From positions 1,116,001-1,180,000 of the forward strand of contig NZ_JAUSYS010000001.1 in the NCBI RefSeq assembly GCF_030817015.1: a stretch of 64,000 nucleotides of DNA, read 5' to 3'. Position numbers and translations under genes: made by a program. The notes beneath the pieces were generated by a model. The model made no database searches. It was not told where the DNA came from and saw nothing but the letters and a program-made list of their open reading frames with translations. Of the stretch, positions 32,722 to 41,798 are shown piece by piece; within the stretch, counting starts at the first letter, position 1, and every line of letters starts with the position of its first letter. Source of the stretch: Arthrobacter sp. V1I7. GTDB taxonomy: Bacteria > Actinomycetota > Actinomycetes > Actinomycetales > Micrococcaceae.

Positions 32722-33367
32722 CCACGGCCGCCGGGCCGCCGCCGGAGCCTGCCAGATGGTGCTGCTAGGCAGCCTTTTCCTGGGCGCCTGCACGGCCGCG
32801 CCGGGTCCGGCGCCGGACGCAACAGCGTCGGCTCCGACGTCGGCCCCGACGCCGACCGGGACGTCCGGTGTCGCCCCGGGCAGCGAGCCGCTCACCCACG
32901 ACGGCCGCACGGTGCTGCCGTCGGCCGGGGACGACTGCACGCGCCCTTCAGTAGCAGAGATCCAGCGCGTGCTCGGAGATGCCGGCCAGGGCGCGCAGCC
33001 GGCCGACGTGGCGGCATCGTCGAGGGACGGACTCGTCCAGCTCGACTGCACGTTCGCGCTGGCTCCGGCCGGGTCCGGGCAGGCCGCCGACCCGGGGAAT
33101 TCCTTGATCGTGGCCACCACGACCGCCAGGGACCAGTCCGTTCTCGACCAGCTGGGGCTGCCGCGGCTGATGATGTCGCCCGAGCCGGTTCCCGGACTGG
33201 GCAGCAAAGCCTGGTACTCACTCAACCGCCTCACCGACACCACCGAATACGTCCTCGAAGTGTTGGACGGCCTGACTGTCGTGCGGGTCACCCTGGCCCG
33301 TCCGGCGGACGCTCCGGCGGTTGCGAATCCGAAAGACAAACTGGCCGCACTGGCCCCGCTCGGCTGA
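32705..33367 (+). CDS. Putative lipoprotein, unknown function
   Basis: This 220-aa protein has a signal sequence and lipobox LGAC (Cys 29) followed by a Thr/Ala/Pro-rich stretch to about residue 75. A compact domain with two cysteines (DDCTRPS and LDCTFAL) that could form a disulfide comes after it. No family is recognised. Its ATG lies 17 bases inside the LGFP-repeat gene, so the two are translationally coupled and it may act with the transpeptidase-like protein at the outer face of the membrane. Confidence 0.75.
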   Translation: MTSSTSHGRRAAAGACQMVLLGSLFLGACTAAPGPAPDATASAPTSAPTPTGTSGVAPGSEPLTHDGRTVLPSAGDDCTRPSVAEIQRVLGDAGQGAQPADVAASSRDGLVQLDCTFALAPAGSGQAADPGNSLIVATTTARDQSVLDQLGLPRLMMSPEPVPGLGSKAWYSLNRLTDTTEYVLEVLDGLTVVRVTLARPADAPAVANPKDKLAALAPLG

Positions 33368-33385
33368 TCCGGAGGCAGGACTCTG

Positions 33386-35410
33386 CTAGCGGCAGGCAGT
33401 CACTTCATACAGCCGGGCCGGGCCGTCCGACAGCACGAGCCTCACGGCGAGCGAGTTGTTGAGGTTCTGGAGGCCGGGGAACGGATGGTTCCCGAAGTGG
33501 ACTTCATTGGAGCCGAAGTCCAGGACGTACCGGACGCCGGTGGCGGCCAGGGCCGCACAGACGGCCGGATCGCGGTCTGCGTCGCGCAGCTTCCGGTTCA
33601 GGAGCTCGACGTCGGCCGTGTTGGCGGTGAGGATGTGCTTGGCGGTGGTTTCCCGGTGGGCCAGGGCGTAGGCCAGCGCTCCCCCCGTCCACGGGTTGAC
33701 GGCAATGGTGGCGTCCGCCGGCACGATCCCATCCAGCCGGTCGATGATGCGCTGCTCGGCGGCCGTGATGAGCAGGGAGTGGTCCGTCTCCCGGTAGTTC
33801 TTCTGGGCGGACGCGATCGCGGTCCGCATGGAGGGGACCTGGGCGGCAATAAACGCCGCCACGAGCAGGCCGCTGATAATCCTGAAGGCAAGCCTGCCAC
33901 GGTTCCCGTCCGGCTGGCGCGCTGTTCCGGCCCGCCGTGAGCCTGCCAGCCTGTCCGTCGTCCGGCGAAGCCAGAGCACCAGGGTATCGACCGCGACGGC
34001 GGCGAACGGCAGCGCCGTCAGCGGAAGCAGCGCGGCGATCCTGTTGCTGTCGTTGTACCAGATACCGGTAAGCGCGCTGCGGACATCGCCCTTCAGGGTG
34101 CCGGACACGGTGACGTAAAGCACCGCCGTGATGACGAAGCCGGCGAGCATCCAGGTCCTGCCGCCGCGCCGCCAGCACAGGAACAGCCCCAGCAGCATCA
34201 GGACGCTGACGCCGACGGCTGCCGGACGGTCAACGGCGCCGTTCGTGACAATATCGAAGACGGCCCCGCGGGGCGTCTGCGGCGGGGGCCAGAAAGCGGC
34301 ATCCTCCGGAGGGCGGGCGTTCGTCCACAGCACAGGCAGGGCCACGGCCGCGGCGGCCAAGCCGAGCGTCGCGAGAATCCACTGTGTCCGGTGCTCGCGA
34401 CGCTGGTTGCTGGGCCCGAGATAACTCCGGACGTAGGCCTGCAGCACAATCGGCACCGAGAGGATCACGAGCGACATGAAACCGTTGGGGTGGGCCAGGG
34501 CAAGCCCCGGAATGATCAGCAACGGCAAGGCGAACCCGGGCAGGGGCGGCCATTGCAGGTGGCGTGCGACCCGAAACAGCACCGCGACGCTGGCCAGGGC
34601 GGCGGGCAGCACGCTGATGGCCAGGAAGTTCGGATAGAGGACCCCGAAATCCAAGGGCAGGATCGGGAACGCCGCAAAGGCCGCGGCCAGGATTCCGGCG
34701 GCTCCGACGGCCAATGGCCGGTTGCCTGCCACCGTCCGCGTCAGCATCATGCAGCCCAGCGGCCACACCAGTGCTGCGACCGCCATATTCAGGACGTTGA
34801 CTGCCGCGGTGATCGGAAGGCCGGTCAGTTGGATCAGGGCCGCGGCCAGGCCATGCCAGGCGGCGGGATAGAAATAGGGCGCTGCATCGCCACTGGTCAT
34901 CTTCGACATCGTCAACGAGGAGGCGTTGCCGGTGTCGAGGATGTACCGCACGCTGTTGAGGTGGAACACATTGTCGAACGTCTGCGAGAGGTTTTCCGGC
35001 GTGATGAACGCAAGGGCCAGTTCGACGAGGATCAGCGCGGCGCCCGCGACAAAGGCCGCGGCAACCCAGCCGCCCGTTCGGTTCCGGGTTGCTTCTGCCC
35101 CGGCTGTTCGTGTCCGGGCGAGCAGGTCCGCGAAGGAACTGCGCAGGCTGGTCCCTTCGTGGACCCGCCGTATCGCGAGGACGAGGGCGGTCAGGAGGAT
35201 GCTGCCGGCCAGGACGGCGGCAGCGGACCAGGGGAGGCCCACAAACGGCAGCAGGACGGCCAGCACGGACGCAATAGAGACCGTGACGGGCGCGGCCAGG
35301 GCCGCCGCCGGCAGGCCCCGGAGGCCCAGGGCCACCGTAACCAGACCGCCGGGCAGCAGAAGGAACAAGGCCGCTGCCGCCACGAAGGGGAGCGTTTGCA
35401 GCCAGCTCAC
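33386..35410 (-). CDS. Large polytopic membrane protein, GT-C-like (DUF6541-type)
   Basis: This 674-aa protein has about 13-14 hydrophobic spans and a C-terminal soluble region (about 540-674). An extracytoplasmic loop with DNVFHLNSVRYILDTG near residue 150 recalls the acidic first-loop motif of GT-C glycosyltransferases that use polyprenyl-phosphate sugars. I place it with the DUF6541 proteins from memory; the match is not certain. It lies tail-to-tail with the lipoprotein gene and upstream of no obvious partner. A role in adding sugars to the glycan made here is inferred from context. Confidence 0.65.
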   Translation of the reverse strand: MSWLQTLPFVAAAALFLLLPGGLVTVALGLRGLPAAALAAPVTVSIASVLAVLLPFVGLPWSAAAVLAGSILLTALVLAIRRVHEGTSLRSSFADLLARTRTAGAEATRNRTGGWVAAAFVAGAALILVELALAFITPENLSQTFDNVFHLNSVRYILDTGNASSLTMSKMTSGDAAPYFYPAAWHGLAAALIQLTGLPITAAVNVLNMAVAALVWPLGCMMLTRTVAGNRPLAVGAAGILAAAFAAFPILPLDFGVLYPNFLAISVLPAALASVAVLFRVARHLQWPPLPGFALPLLIIPGLALAHPNGFMSLVILSVPIVLQAYVRSYLGPSNQRREHRTQWILATLGLAAAAVALPVLWTNARPPEDAAFWPPPQTPRGAVFDIVTNGAVDRPAAVGVSVLMLLGLFLCWRRGGRTWMLAGFVITAVLYVTVSGTLKGDVRSALTGIWYNDSNRIAALLPLTALPFAAVAVDTLVLWLRRTTDRLAGSRRAGTARQPDGNRGRLAFRIISGLLVAAFIAAQVPSMRTAIASAQKNYRETDHSLLITAAEQRIIDRLDGIVPADATIAVNPWTGGALAYALAHRETTAKHILTANTADVELLNRKLRDADRDPAVCAALAATGVRYVLDFGSNEVHFGNHPFPGLQNLNNSLAVRLVLSDGPARLYEVTACR

Positions 35411-35470
35411 GATTTTGGCCGCAGGGTAATCACGGCGCGCCGAACAGGCGGCGCGGTGAAAGCGGACACG

Positions 35471-36340
35471 TCAGATGGTCTGGTCGAGAAGCCCCAGCAG
35501 GTACGCCCCGTAGCCGCTCTTGACCAGGGGTTCGGCGCGCTGGCGCAGTTCGTCGTCACTCAGGAAGCCAAGGCGCCAGGAGATCTCCTCGGGGGCCCCG
35601 ATCTTCAGGCCCTGGCGGTTTTCGACCGTGCGGATGAAGTTGGAGGCGTCGCTGAGGTCGTCAAAGGTGCCGGTGTCCAGCCACGCGGTGCCGCGGGGCA
35701 GGATCTCGACCTGCAGCTTGCCCCGTTCCAGGTAGGTGCGGTTGACGTCCGTGATTTCAAGCTCGCCGCGCGGGGAGGGCTTGAGGTTCTTTGCGATCTC
35801 GATGACGTCGTTGTCGTAGAAGTACAGGCCGGGAACGGCGTAGTGGCTGCGCGGCTTCTCGGGCTTCTCTTCGAGCGAGAGGGCCTTGCCTGCAGAGTCG
35901 AATTCCACGACACCGTAGGCCTTGGGATCCCGCACCCAGTAGCCGAAGACGGCGCCGCCGTCGATGTCGGCGTGCCGGCGCAGCTGGGTGCCCATGCCCT
36001 GGCCGTAGAAGATGTTGTCGCCCAGGACCAGCGACACGGTCTCGTTGCCGATGTGCTCGGCCCCCAGGATAAACGCCTGCGCCAGGCCGTCCGGCGAGGG
36101 CTGCTGGATATAGGTGAGGTTCACGCCGAACTGGGATCCGTCGCCCAGGAGCCGCTTGAACTGCTCCGCATCATGGGGCGTGGTGATGATGAGGATGTCC
36201 CGGATCCCGGCCAGGATCAGCGTTGACAAGGGGTAATAGATCATCGGCTTGTCATAGACGGGTACGAGCTGCTTGCTGATCCCATGGGTGATGGGGTGAA
36301 GCCGGGATCCAGTGCCGCCGGCCAAGATTATTCCACGCAT
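35471..36340 (-). CDS. rmlA: Glucose-1-phosphate thymidylyltransferase
   Basis: This 289-aa enzyme makes dTDP-glucose from dTTP and glucose-1-phosphate, the first step to dTDP-L-rhamnose. It starts [16 protein letters not shown] with the nucleotide-binding GGTGSR at 8-13, and contains the family motifs [26 protein letters not shown] and EITDVN. ATG 36340 has GGGAGG about nine bases upstream; an open frame to 36535 adds unrelated residues. It is divergent from the acyltransferase gene. The remaining rml genes lie at 46.8-49.2 kb. Confidence 0.96.
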   Translation of the reverse strand: MRGIILAGGTGSRLHPITHGISKQLVPVYDKPMIYYPLSTLILAGIRDILIITTPHDAEQFKRLLGDGSQFGVNLTYIQQPSPDGLAQAFILGAEHIGNETVSLVLGDNIFYGQGMGTQLRRHADIDGGAVFGYWVRDPKAYGVVEFDSAGKALSLEEKPEKPRSHYAVPGLYFYDNDVIEIAKNLKPSPRGELEITDVNRTYLERGKLQVEILPRGTAWLDTGTFDDLSDASNFIRTVENRQGLKIGAPEEISWRLGFLSDDELRQRAEPLVKSGYGAYLLGLLDQTI

Positions 36341-36472
36341 GGGCCCAATCCTCCCGTACCGGGGGCCGCGACAGCAAACCAGGGGACGCCCCGGCCGGCC
36401 CGGCGTCCGGTCTCCGGCCCGCCCGGCGGGGTTTCCAATACCGCCCCGGCATGGCGGCAGAAGGCCAGAAGG

Positions 36473-36478
36473 TAGAAT
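36473..36478 (+). promoter_or_regulatory. Candidate -10 of the acyltransferase gene
   Basis: TAGAAT predicts a start near 36485. This lies after the ATG at 36451 and so supports the TTG start at 36514. Confidence 0.5.
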
Positions 36479-36513
36479 TGACGGCTGGACCAACTGATGA
36501 AGGAAGCCCGCGA

Positions 36514-37596
36514 TTGAGCGCAGCCGTACTGACACCTAAAGCACTTCCGAGCCCGGACATCGGGAGCCGGCTGGATCCCCGGCGGAACAGCCTGAACCTG
36601 ATCAGGCTTGTGCTGGCGTTCTCGGTCCTGCTCGCCCACAGCTGGCACATCGTCGGAGACGGGGCGGGCTGGGGTTTCCGCGGCGAAAACCTCGGCGGCT
36701 GGGCGGTGGCCGGGTTCTTCGGCATCAGCGGGTACCTCATCACGGCCAGCCGCTTCGGCAACCGGATCGGCCCGTACCTGGTCCACCGTGTCGCCCGGAT
36801 CTTCCCGGCCTTCATCGTGTGCCTGCTGGTCATGGCCTTCGTGTTCGCCCCGGTTGCCTACGCCTTCCAGCACGGCTCGCTGAGCGGCTTCCTGCAGACC
36901 CCGACAACGCCGCTGAACTCCGTGTTCGCGAACCTGTCGCTGCGGATCGTCAGCTACGACATCGCCGGAACACCCGCCGGCGTGCCGTACGCCGGCGCCT
37001 GGAACGGCTCGCTCTGGACCCTTTATTTCGAGTTCCTGTGCTACCTGCTGGTGGGGCTGATGGGCTTCCTGCCGATCATGAAGAAAACCCCCTGGCCGGT
37101 GATTGCCGCCTTCGCCGGAAGTGTCCTGGTGTGGGCCAACGTGGGTCTGATCAAGCCCTATCTGCAGTCGAACCTGGACTTTGAGCTCGCCGCCCGGCTC
37201 GTCCCCTTCTTCCTGGGCGGCGCCGTAGTGCAGGTGCTCAGCCACCGGTTCGGCATCCACAGGATCGCCGGCCCGGCGTCGCTCGGCGTTGCCGCGCTGT
37301 CCATCCTCTTCGTGGACGGGTTCGGCGGACAGCTGGCCGCGCCCTTCATCGCCTACGGTCTGCTGTGGATCTCCACCTGGCTGCCCCAGCCCGCCATCGT
37401 GGCCCGCCATGACATCTCTTATGGCGCCTACATCTACGCGTTTCCGGTCCAGCAGCTGCTGGCCGTCTTCGGCGCCTACCACTGGGGCGTCTGGTGGTTC
37501 ACCGTGGCCGCGACCCTCTGCACCATCCCGCTGGCAGCCGCCAGCTGGCTGTTCGTTGAGCGGCCGGTCATGCGGCGGGCCAAGAAGAGCGGCTAA
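36514..37596 (+). CDS. Membrane acyltransferase 3 family (OafA-like)
   Basis: This roughly 360-aa integral membrane protein has about ten spans and the family's N-terminal pattern [20 protein letters not shown], including the conserved Arg and the His of the LAHSWH segment. Such proteins transfer acetyl or other acyl groups to sugars of surface glycans. TTG 36514 follows AAGGAAG by about eight bases and is downstream of a TAGAAT element; an ATG at 36451 is possible but has no ribosome site. It is convergent with the glycosyltransferase gene at 37609, 12 bases away. Confidence 0.85.
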   Translation: MSAAVLTPKALPSPDIGSRLDPRRNSLNLIRLVLAFSVLLAHSWHIVGDGAGWGFRGENLGGWAVAGFFGISGYLITASRFGNRIGPYLVHRVARIFPAFIVCLLVMAFVFAPVAYAFQHGSLSGFLQTPTTPLNSVFANLSLRIVSYDIAGTPAGVPYAGAWNGSLWTLYFEFLCYLLVGLMGFLPIMKKTPWPVIAAFAGSVLVWANVGLIKPYLQSNLDFELAARLVPFFLGGAVVQVLSHRFGIHRIAGPASLGVAALSILFVDGFGGQLAAPFIAYGLLWISTWLPQPAIVARHDISYGAYIYAFPVQQLLAVFGAYHWGVWWFTVAATLCTIPLAAASWLFVERPVMRRAKKSG

Positions 37597-37608
37597 AGCG
37601 CGCAGGAC

Positions 37609-38502
37609 CTAACGTTCAGGGCGCGGGCCGGAGATGCCGCGGACACCGTCGGCGATGCCCCGCACCGCGTTGGCCAGGCGGACACGACGGCCAGGGGCCA
37701 GGAGCGTGACGAGGGCCAGATGGCGGTAGTCGGCCAGGAATCCCTTGACAGTCCAGAGCGGGAAGCGCCGGGCGTATTGCCGCGCCAGCAGGAGCCGGTT
37801 CCGGAACAGGTAGTAGTACCGCCAGTCCGCGGCGGTACGGACGTTCAGCGTCTTAGTGCCGAGCAACAGTTCCTTGCCGAACACGCTGGCCGCGGACTGG
37901 CTGCCCAGCGAGTGGTCCAGGGCCGCATCGGCGGCGAGGACGGTCCGGAGGCCCTGGTCCTCGCAGCGGAGGTAGAACTCGCTGTCCACCCCGTCGATGA
38001 ACAAGGTGCTCTGGAACAGGCCGAGCCGCTCGAGCACCGGGACCGGGATGAGCAGTCCGGACTGGATCGGCTCCCCGCCGAGCTGGACGCCGTTCCGGAC
38101 CGGCCCGCGGCGGACCGGGATACCCCGCACGGAGCCTGGGGCCACCATGCCCACGGAGACGCCGGCGTGCTGCGCGGCCGTTGCGGCGGAGAGCAGGGCG
38201 TCCACGTACCCGGCGTCCAGCAGGGAGTCCTGGTCCATGGTCAGGACGTAGTCGGGCTTCGGTCCGGCCGTGAGGGCCTTCGTGATGCCCGCGTTCAGCG
38301 CCGCGGCGATGCCGGAATTCTGGGGCAGCCGCTCAACGAGGCAGCCCTGTTCGGCCAGCCTGGCCAGGATCGGGGCCGGATCCTGGGGGCTGCCGTCGTC
38401 GACGACGATGACCGCGTCAACCTGGGCCAGCAGCGCCGCGGCGTTCGCGAGCACACTGTCGGTGGGGTTGAAAAGAGAAACAACGGCGGCAGTCGCAGGC
38501 AT
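37609..38502 (-). CDS. Family 2 glycosyltransferase, rhamnosyltransferase-like
   Basis: This 297-aa GT-A enzyme has VVSLFNPTD at the start, the nucleotide-binding VIVVDDGSPQD (about 32-42), NSGIAAALNAGI and the DxD-type TMDQDSLLD (about 91-99), then FIDGVDSEFYLRC. This pattern is shared with rhamnosyltransferases of the WbbL/RfbF type. It is the last gene of the leftward operon starting at the flippase, 17 bases after the epimerase gene. A second enzyme of the same type lies at 41799-42725. Confidence 0.88.
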   Translation of the reverse strand: MPATAAVVSLFNPTDSVLANAAALLAQVDAVIVVDDGSPQDPAPILARLAEQGCLVERLPQNSGIAAALNAGITKALTAGPKPDYVLTMDQDSLLDAGYVDALLSAATAAQHAGVSVGMVAPGSVRGIPVRRGPVRNGVQLGGEPIQSGLLIPVPVLERLGLFQSTLFIDGVDSEFYLRCEDQGLRTVLAADAALDHSLGSQSAASVFGKELLLGTKTLNVRTAADWRYYYLFRNRLLLARQYARRFPLWTVKGFLADYRHLALVTLLAPGRRVRLANAVRGIADGVRGISGPRPER

Positions 38503-38519
38503 GCTGGGATCCGTTTCCG

Positions 38520-39614
38520 TCAGGCAGGCTCGACGCCGGGCTGGGCGTCGATCCAGTTCGCGAGGCGGTCGATGCCCTGGGCAAGGTTGTACTGCGGGGT
38601 CCAGCCGAGGACTTCCTTGGCTGCCGTGATGTCGGCCCAGGCGTGGCGGACGTCGCCCTGGCGGTACTGTCCGGTCACGTGCGGCTCCGGCGCGTGGTAG
38701 TGCGCCGCGATCAGCTGCGCGGCCGTGCCGATGGTCTGGTACTCACCGGAGCCGATGTCCATCGGCTCGCCCTGGACGGTGGGGGAGACCGCGCCGGCGA
38801 CGATCGCGGCGGCGACGTCGTCGATCAGGATGAAGTCGCGGCGGACCTCGCCATCCTCGTAGAGCGGGATGGACTTGCCGCCCATGGCCATCCGGCAGAA
38901 CAGGCTCATGATGCCGGTGTACGGGTTGATCAGGGACTGGCCGGGACCGTAGACGTTCTGCAGCCGCAGAATCACGGTTTCGACGCCGTAGGACTTCGCC
39001 CACGCCTGCAGGACGTGTTCCTGGGCCAGCTTCGTGGCACCGTAGACGCTGACCGGCGCGGGAAAGGTCTCGGAGGCTTTCATGGCCAGGGGGGTCGCGC
39101 CGGGGAAGTCCCACTGCGCCTGGTCCAGGGTGGCACTGGTGCGCTGGCCCGGGTAGAACGGTTTGCCGCTGGAGTCCCTCCACGCGCCCTCGCCGTAAAC
39201 GGCGCGGCTGGAGGAGAGCACGATCCGGCGCGGCAGCTTGCCGTGGCGGTTGAGGCCATCGAGCAGCTGGGAGGTGCCGACGACGTTGACGTGCGTATGC
39301 CGCGTCGATTCCTCCAGCGACTGGCCCGTTCCGGTCTCGGCGGCCAGGTGGATGACGACGTCGGGGGAGTGCTGGGCGAGCACGTGGTCCCAGGTCACGG
39401 CTTCGGCCACGTCGGCCACGATGAGTTCGGCCCGGGTATCGAGTTCGGCGGGCCGTTCACCGGTCGCGTGGATCTGCGGGTGCAGGCTGTCCACCACCAC
39501 GACGCGGTCGAAGGCGTCCGCGAGCGACGCGGAAATGGCGCAGCCGATGAAGCCGGCGCCGCCGGTGACCAGTACGGTCCCGCCGGGGCGGGCAGGGGTT
39601 TCGGGAGCAGTCAC
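38520..39614 (-). CDS. NAD-dependent nucleotide-sugar epimerase/dehydratase
   Basis: This 364-aa extended SDR has the NAD motif GGAGFIG (18-24) and the catalytic Y191-x3-K195 (YGATK) preceded by SSSRAVYG. It is GalE-like and could epimerise a UDP- or dTDP-sugar; substrate cannot be read from the sequence. GTG 39614 with AAAGG about six bases upstream is preferred; the open frame upstream overlaps the next glycosyltransferase gene. It lies within the glycan operon, 25 bases after that gene. Confidence 0.88.
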   Translation of the reverse strand: MTAPETPARPGGTVLVTGGAGFIGCAISASLADAFDRVVVVDSLHPQIHATGERPAELDTRAELIVADVAEAVTWDHVLAQHSPDVVIHLAAETGTGQSLEESTRHTHVNVVGTSQLLDGLNRHGKLPRRIVLSSSRAVYGEGAWRDSSGKPFYPGQRTSATLDQAQWDFPGATPLAMKASETFPAPVSVYGATKLAQEHVLQAWAKSYGVETVILRLQNVYGPGQSLINPYTGIMSLFCRMAMGGKSIPLYEDGEVRRDFILIDDVAAAIVAGAVSPTVQGEPMDIGSGEYQTIGTAAQLIAAHYHAPEPHVTGQYRQGDVRHAWADITAAKEVLGWTPQYNLAQGIDRLANWIDAQPGVEPA

Positions 39615-39639
39615 AGCGGACCTTTCGTAGCGGGGGAGG

Positions 39640-40527
39640 TTACTTGCCGAAGGAGTGGCGCACGAGGGCGCTGACGGCTGTGGAATTGCGGGCCAGGAGC
39701 GCCTGGGGCAGCAGGGAGGCGGCATGGGCGCGGGAGGTGAGCCTCAGCCTCGCGGAGCGGGCGGCCCGGTGCCAGCCGAGGTCCTCGGCCTGGGCGGCCG
39801 CGACAGCGAAGTACTCGCGTTCGCCGGCGAACCGTGAACCGTCGATCAGCTTTGTGGAGGATGCACTGTTGGAGTGCCGGCGGTACTGGAAGCAGACGGC
39901 CGGTTCAACCAGCAGCTGGTCGCCCTTGTAGATCATGTCCATGATGAGGGCGAGATCCTGGATGATCGGGAAACCGTCGCGGAAATCGACTTCGCGGATC
40001 TTGTCGGTCCGGAAGGCGAGCGAAGGCCAGTACAGCCAGTCCCCGTGCATGAGGTTCGTCGCGATCGCCTCGCCCGAGATGAGTTGATGGCCGCCCCCGC
40101 GGGGCCGGATGATCTTTTGCTTGACGGAGTCCGCCAGGGTGGCCACGACCTGGCTCTTCTCGTCAATGACCTGCACGCCGGGCTGGATGATGGCAGCGTC
40201 CGGGAACCGCTTGTGGGCGGCCAGGATCACGTCGACGTAGTTCGGCAGGAGGACATCGTCGCAGCCGAGGATCACCAGGACTTCCTGGCTGGCCATGGAC
40301 ACGCAGGTGCGGTAGTTCTCCGTGATGCCGGCGTTGACGTCCTTGCGGATGTACGTGACGCGTTCGTCCTGGATTCCGGCAAGGTACTCGGAAATTTCCA
40401 GGCCGGGGTAGGCGTCGTCGACGACGGTCAGCAGCCAGTCCCCGTTCTCCTGGGACAGGACACTTTCGACGGTTTCCTTCATGTAACCGGGGTCGCCCCA
40501 GTAGGGGATGAAAATATCGAGGGGCAT
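39640..40527 (-). CDS. Family 2 glycosyltransferase
   Basis: This 295-aa GT-A protein begins MPLDIFIPYWGDPGYMKETV and has LTVVDDAYPG, NAGITENYR and the metal-site LGCDDVLLPNYVD (about 89-101). The tail is helical. The donor and acceptor are unknown. Its start directly abuts the DUF2304 stop (no gap), so expression is coupled. It differs from the other three transferases of the operon in having no rhamnosyltransferase-like FIDGVD motif. Confidence 0.88.
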   Translation of the reverse strand: MPLDIFIPYWGDPGYMKETVESVLSQENGDWLLTVVDDAYPGLEISEYLAGIQDERVTYIRKDVNAGITENYRTCVSMASQEVLVILGCDDVLLPNYVDVILAAHKRFPDAAIIQPGVQVIDEKSQVVATLADSVKQKIIRPRGGGHQLISGEAIATNLMHGDWLYWPSLAFRTDKIREVDFRDGFPIIQDLALIMDMIYKGDQLLVEPAVCFQYRRHSNSASSTKLIDGSRFAGEREYFAVAAAQAEDLGWHRAARSARLRLTSRAHAASLLPQALLARNSTAVSALVRHSFGK

Positions 40528-40968
40528 CTAGGAATCCGAGCTTTCAGTGGGACGGTCGGTGGTCGGTGCAGGGGCGGGGCATCCGGAACGGGGTTCCGGG
40601 CCGGCCGCGCTCAGGGAGGACACGCTGGCGCGGCGCTCCAGGGCTTCGAGCTGGGTCCGGAGAATGGCCACTTCCTCCGCGAGGGTCCGGGTTTCGTCCT
40701 CAACGACCGAGATCTCCCAGGACAGGTGCAGGCAGACGCCGAGCAGCATCAGGATGCTCAGGGCGAAGAGCAGGTTGGAGGGGACCTGCACGCCCACGTA
40801 TTCGGCGACGATGTTCAGCAGCCGCGGAAAGGCGGCGAGGACCAGGGTGGCCACGCCGACAACCAGCCAGAGCACGGCGTACTTCTCCCGGAGCTTCTTG
40901 CGCCGGAGCATCTCGATGACCAGGGCCACGATGACGAGCGCGAGCAGGAAGGCGGCGAAATTTCCCAT
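40528..40968 (-). CDS. DUF2304 membrane protein
   Basis: This 146-aa protein has three hydrophobic spans (FAAFLLALVIVALVIEML; VLWLVVGVATLVLAAF; LLFALSILMLLGVCLHLSW), the short basic loop RRKKLREKYAVLW and an acidic coiled C-terminus (about 95-120). DUF2304 proteins usually lie next to a dolichyl-phosphate-mannose-synthase-like glycosyltransferase, as here (two bases after it), and may help it at the membrane. ATG 40968 is chosen because the longer frame overlaps that gene. Confidence 0.88.
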   Translation of the reverse strand: MGNFAAFLLALVIVALVIEMLRRKKLREKYAVLWLVVGVATLVLAAFPRLLNIVAEYVGVQVPSNLLFALSILMLLGVCLHLSWEISVVEDETRTLAEEVAILRTQLEALERRASVSSLSAAGPEPRSGCPAPAPTTDRPTESSDS

Positions 40969-40970
40969 CC

Positions 40971-41729
40971 CTAGGCTCCTGTGTGCTGGGTTGCCGGGAC
41001 GGTAAGCCGGGTGGGTTTTCTGGTCAGGGCGAAGAGCAGCGCGAACACGGACCTTCCAAGGTAGATTGCGGCCTTGAGCGGGTTGTGGCTCGGCTTGCCG
41101 CCCTGGCGCGCGCGCATTTCCACCGGAACCTGGGTGACGGTGCAGCCGGAGCGGATCGCCACGACGAGCGAGTCGATGGTGTCCCCCAGGTATTCGGCCG
41201 GATAGTGGTCGAGGTACTGGGCGACGGCCCGCTCGTTGGCGGCCCGGAACCCGCTGGTGACATCCGTCAGCCTGGTTTTGGCAAGGGAGGAGATGACTTT
41301 GGCGAGCAGCTGCATGGCCCACTTGCGGGGCCCGGTGACCTTGTATGCCCCGCGGTCAGCGAAGCGGGCACCGATGGAGATGTCCGCGTGCTGCAGGCCG
41401 GCAAGTACTTCGTCGATATTCCGGGGATCGTGCTGGCCGTCGGAGTCGACCTGGATCACCTGGACGTAGCCGAGGCGGCGGGCGTACTTGAATCCGGCCC
41501 GCATGGCACCCCCGACGCCGAGGTTGAAGGGCAGGTTCAGTACGGTTGCACCGGCGGCCGCGGCCTGCTCCGCCGTCGAGTCCGTGGAACCGTCGTTGAC
41601 GACCAGCACGTCGTACCGGGCGTTCGTGTCGAGGACCTCCCGCACCGTGCTGCCGACGACGTCGCCTTCATTCCAGGCAGGCATGATGACCAGAACGCGC
41701 GGTGAGGGTAGGGGTTCCATATTGTCCAA
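40971..41729 (-). CDS. Family 2 glycosyltransferase, polyprenyl-phosphate type
   Basis: This 252-aa DPM1-like enzyme has VLVIMPAWNEGDVVGSTV, VLVVNDGSTDST, NLGVGGAMRAGFKYA and the DxD site VDSDGQHDP. Such enzymes usually charge polyprenyl phosphate with a sugar for later use by membrane GT-C transferases. The adjoining DUF2304 gene supports this class, and the GT-C-like proteins at 33.4 and 49.4 kb are possible users. An ATG three codons inside could also be the start. Confidence 0.9.
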   Translation of the reverse strand: MDNMEPLPSPRVLVIMPAWNEGDVVGSTVREVLDTNARYDVLVVNDGSTDSTAEQAAAAGATVLNLPFNLGVGGAMRAGFKYARRLGYVQVIQVDSDGQHDPRNIDEVLAGLQHADISIGARFADRGAYKVTGPRKWAMQLLAKVISSLAKTRLTDVTSGFRAANERAVAQYLDHYPAEYLGDTIDSLVVAIRSGCTVTQVPVEMRARQGGKPSHNPLKAAIYLGRSVFALLFALTRKPTRLTVPATQHTGA

Positions 41730-41798
41730 ACTATATCAATTGCCTAAGGGTGCCCCGGTGGCAGCCGCCGTCCCGGGTCGCGCCGTTCACCGCGGGTG

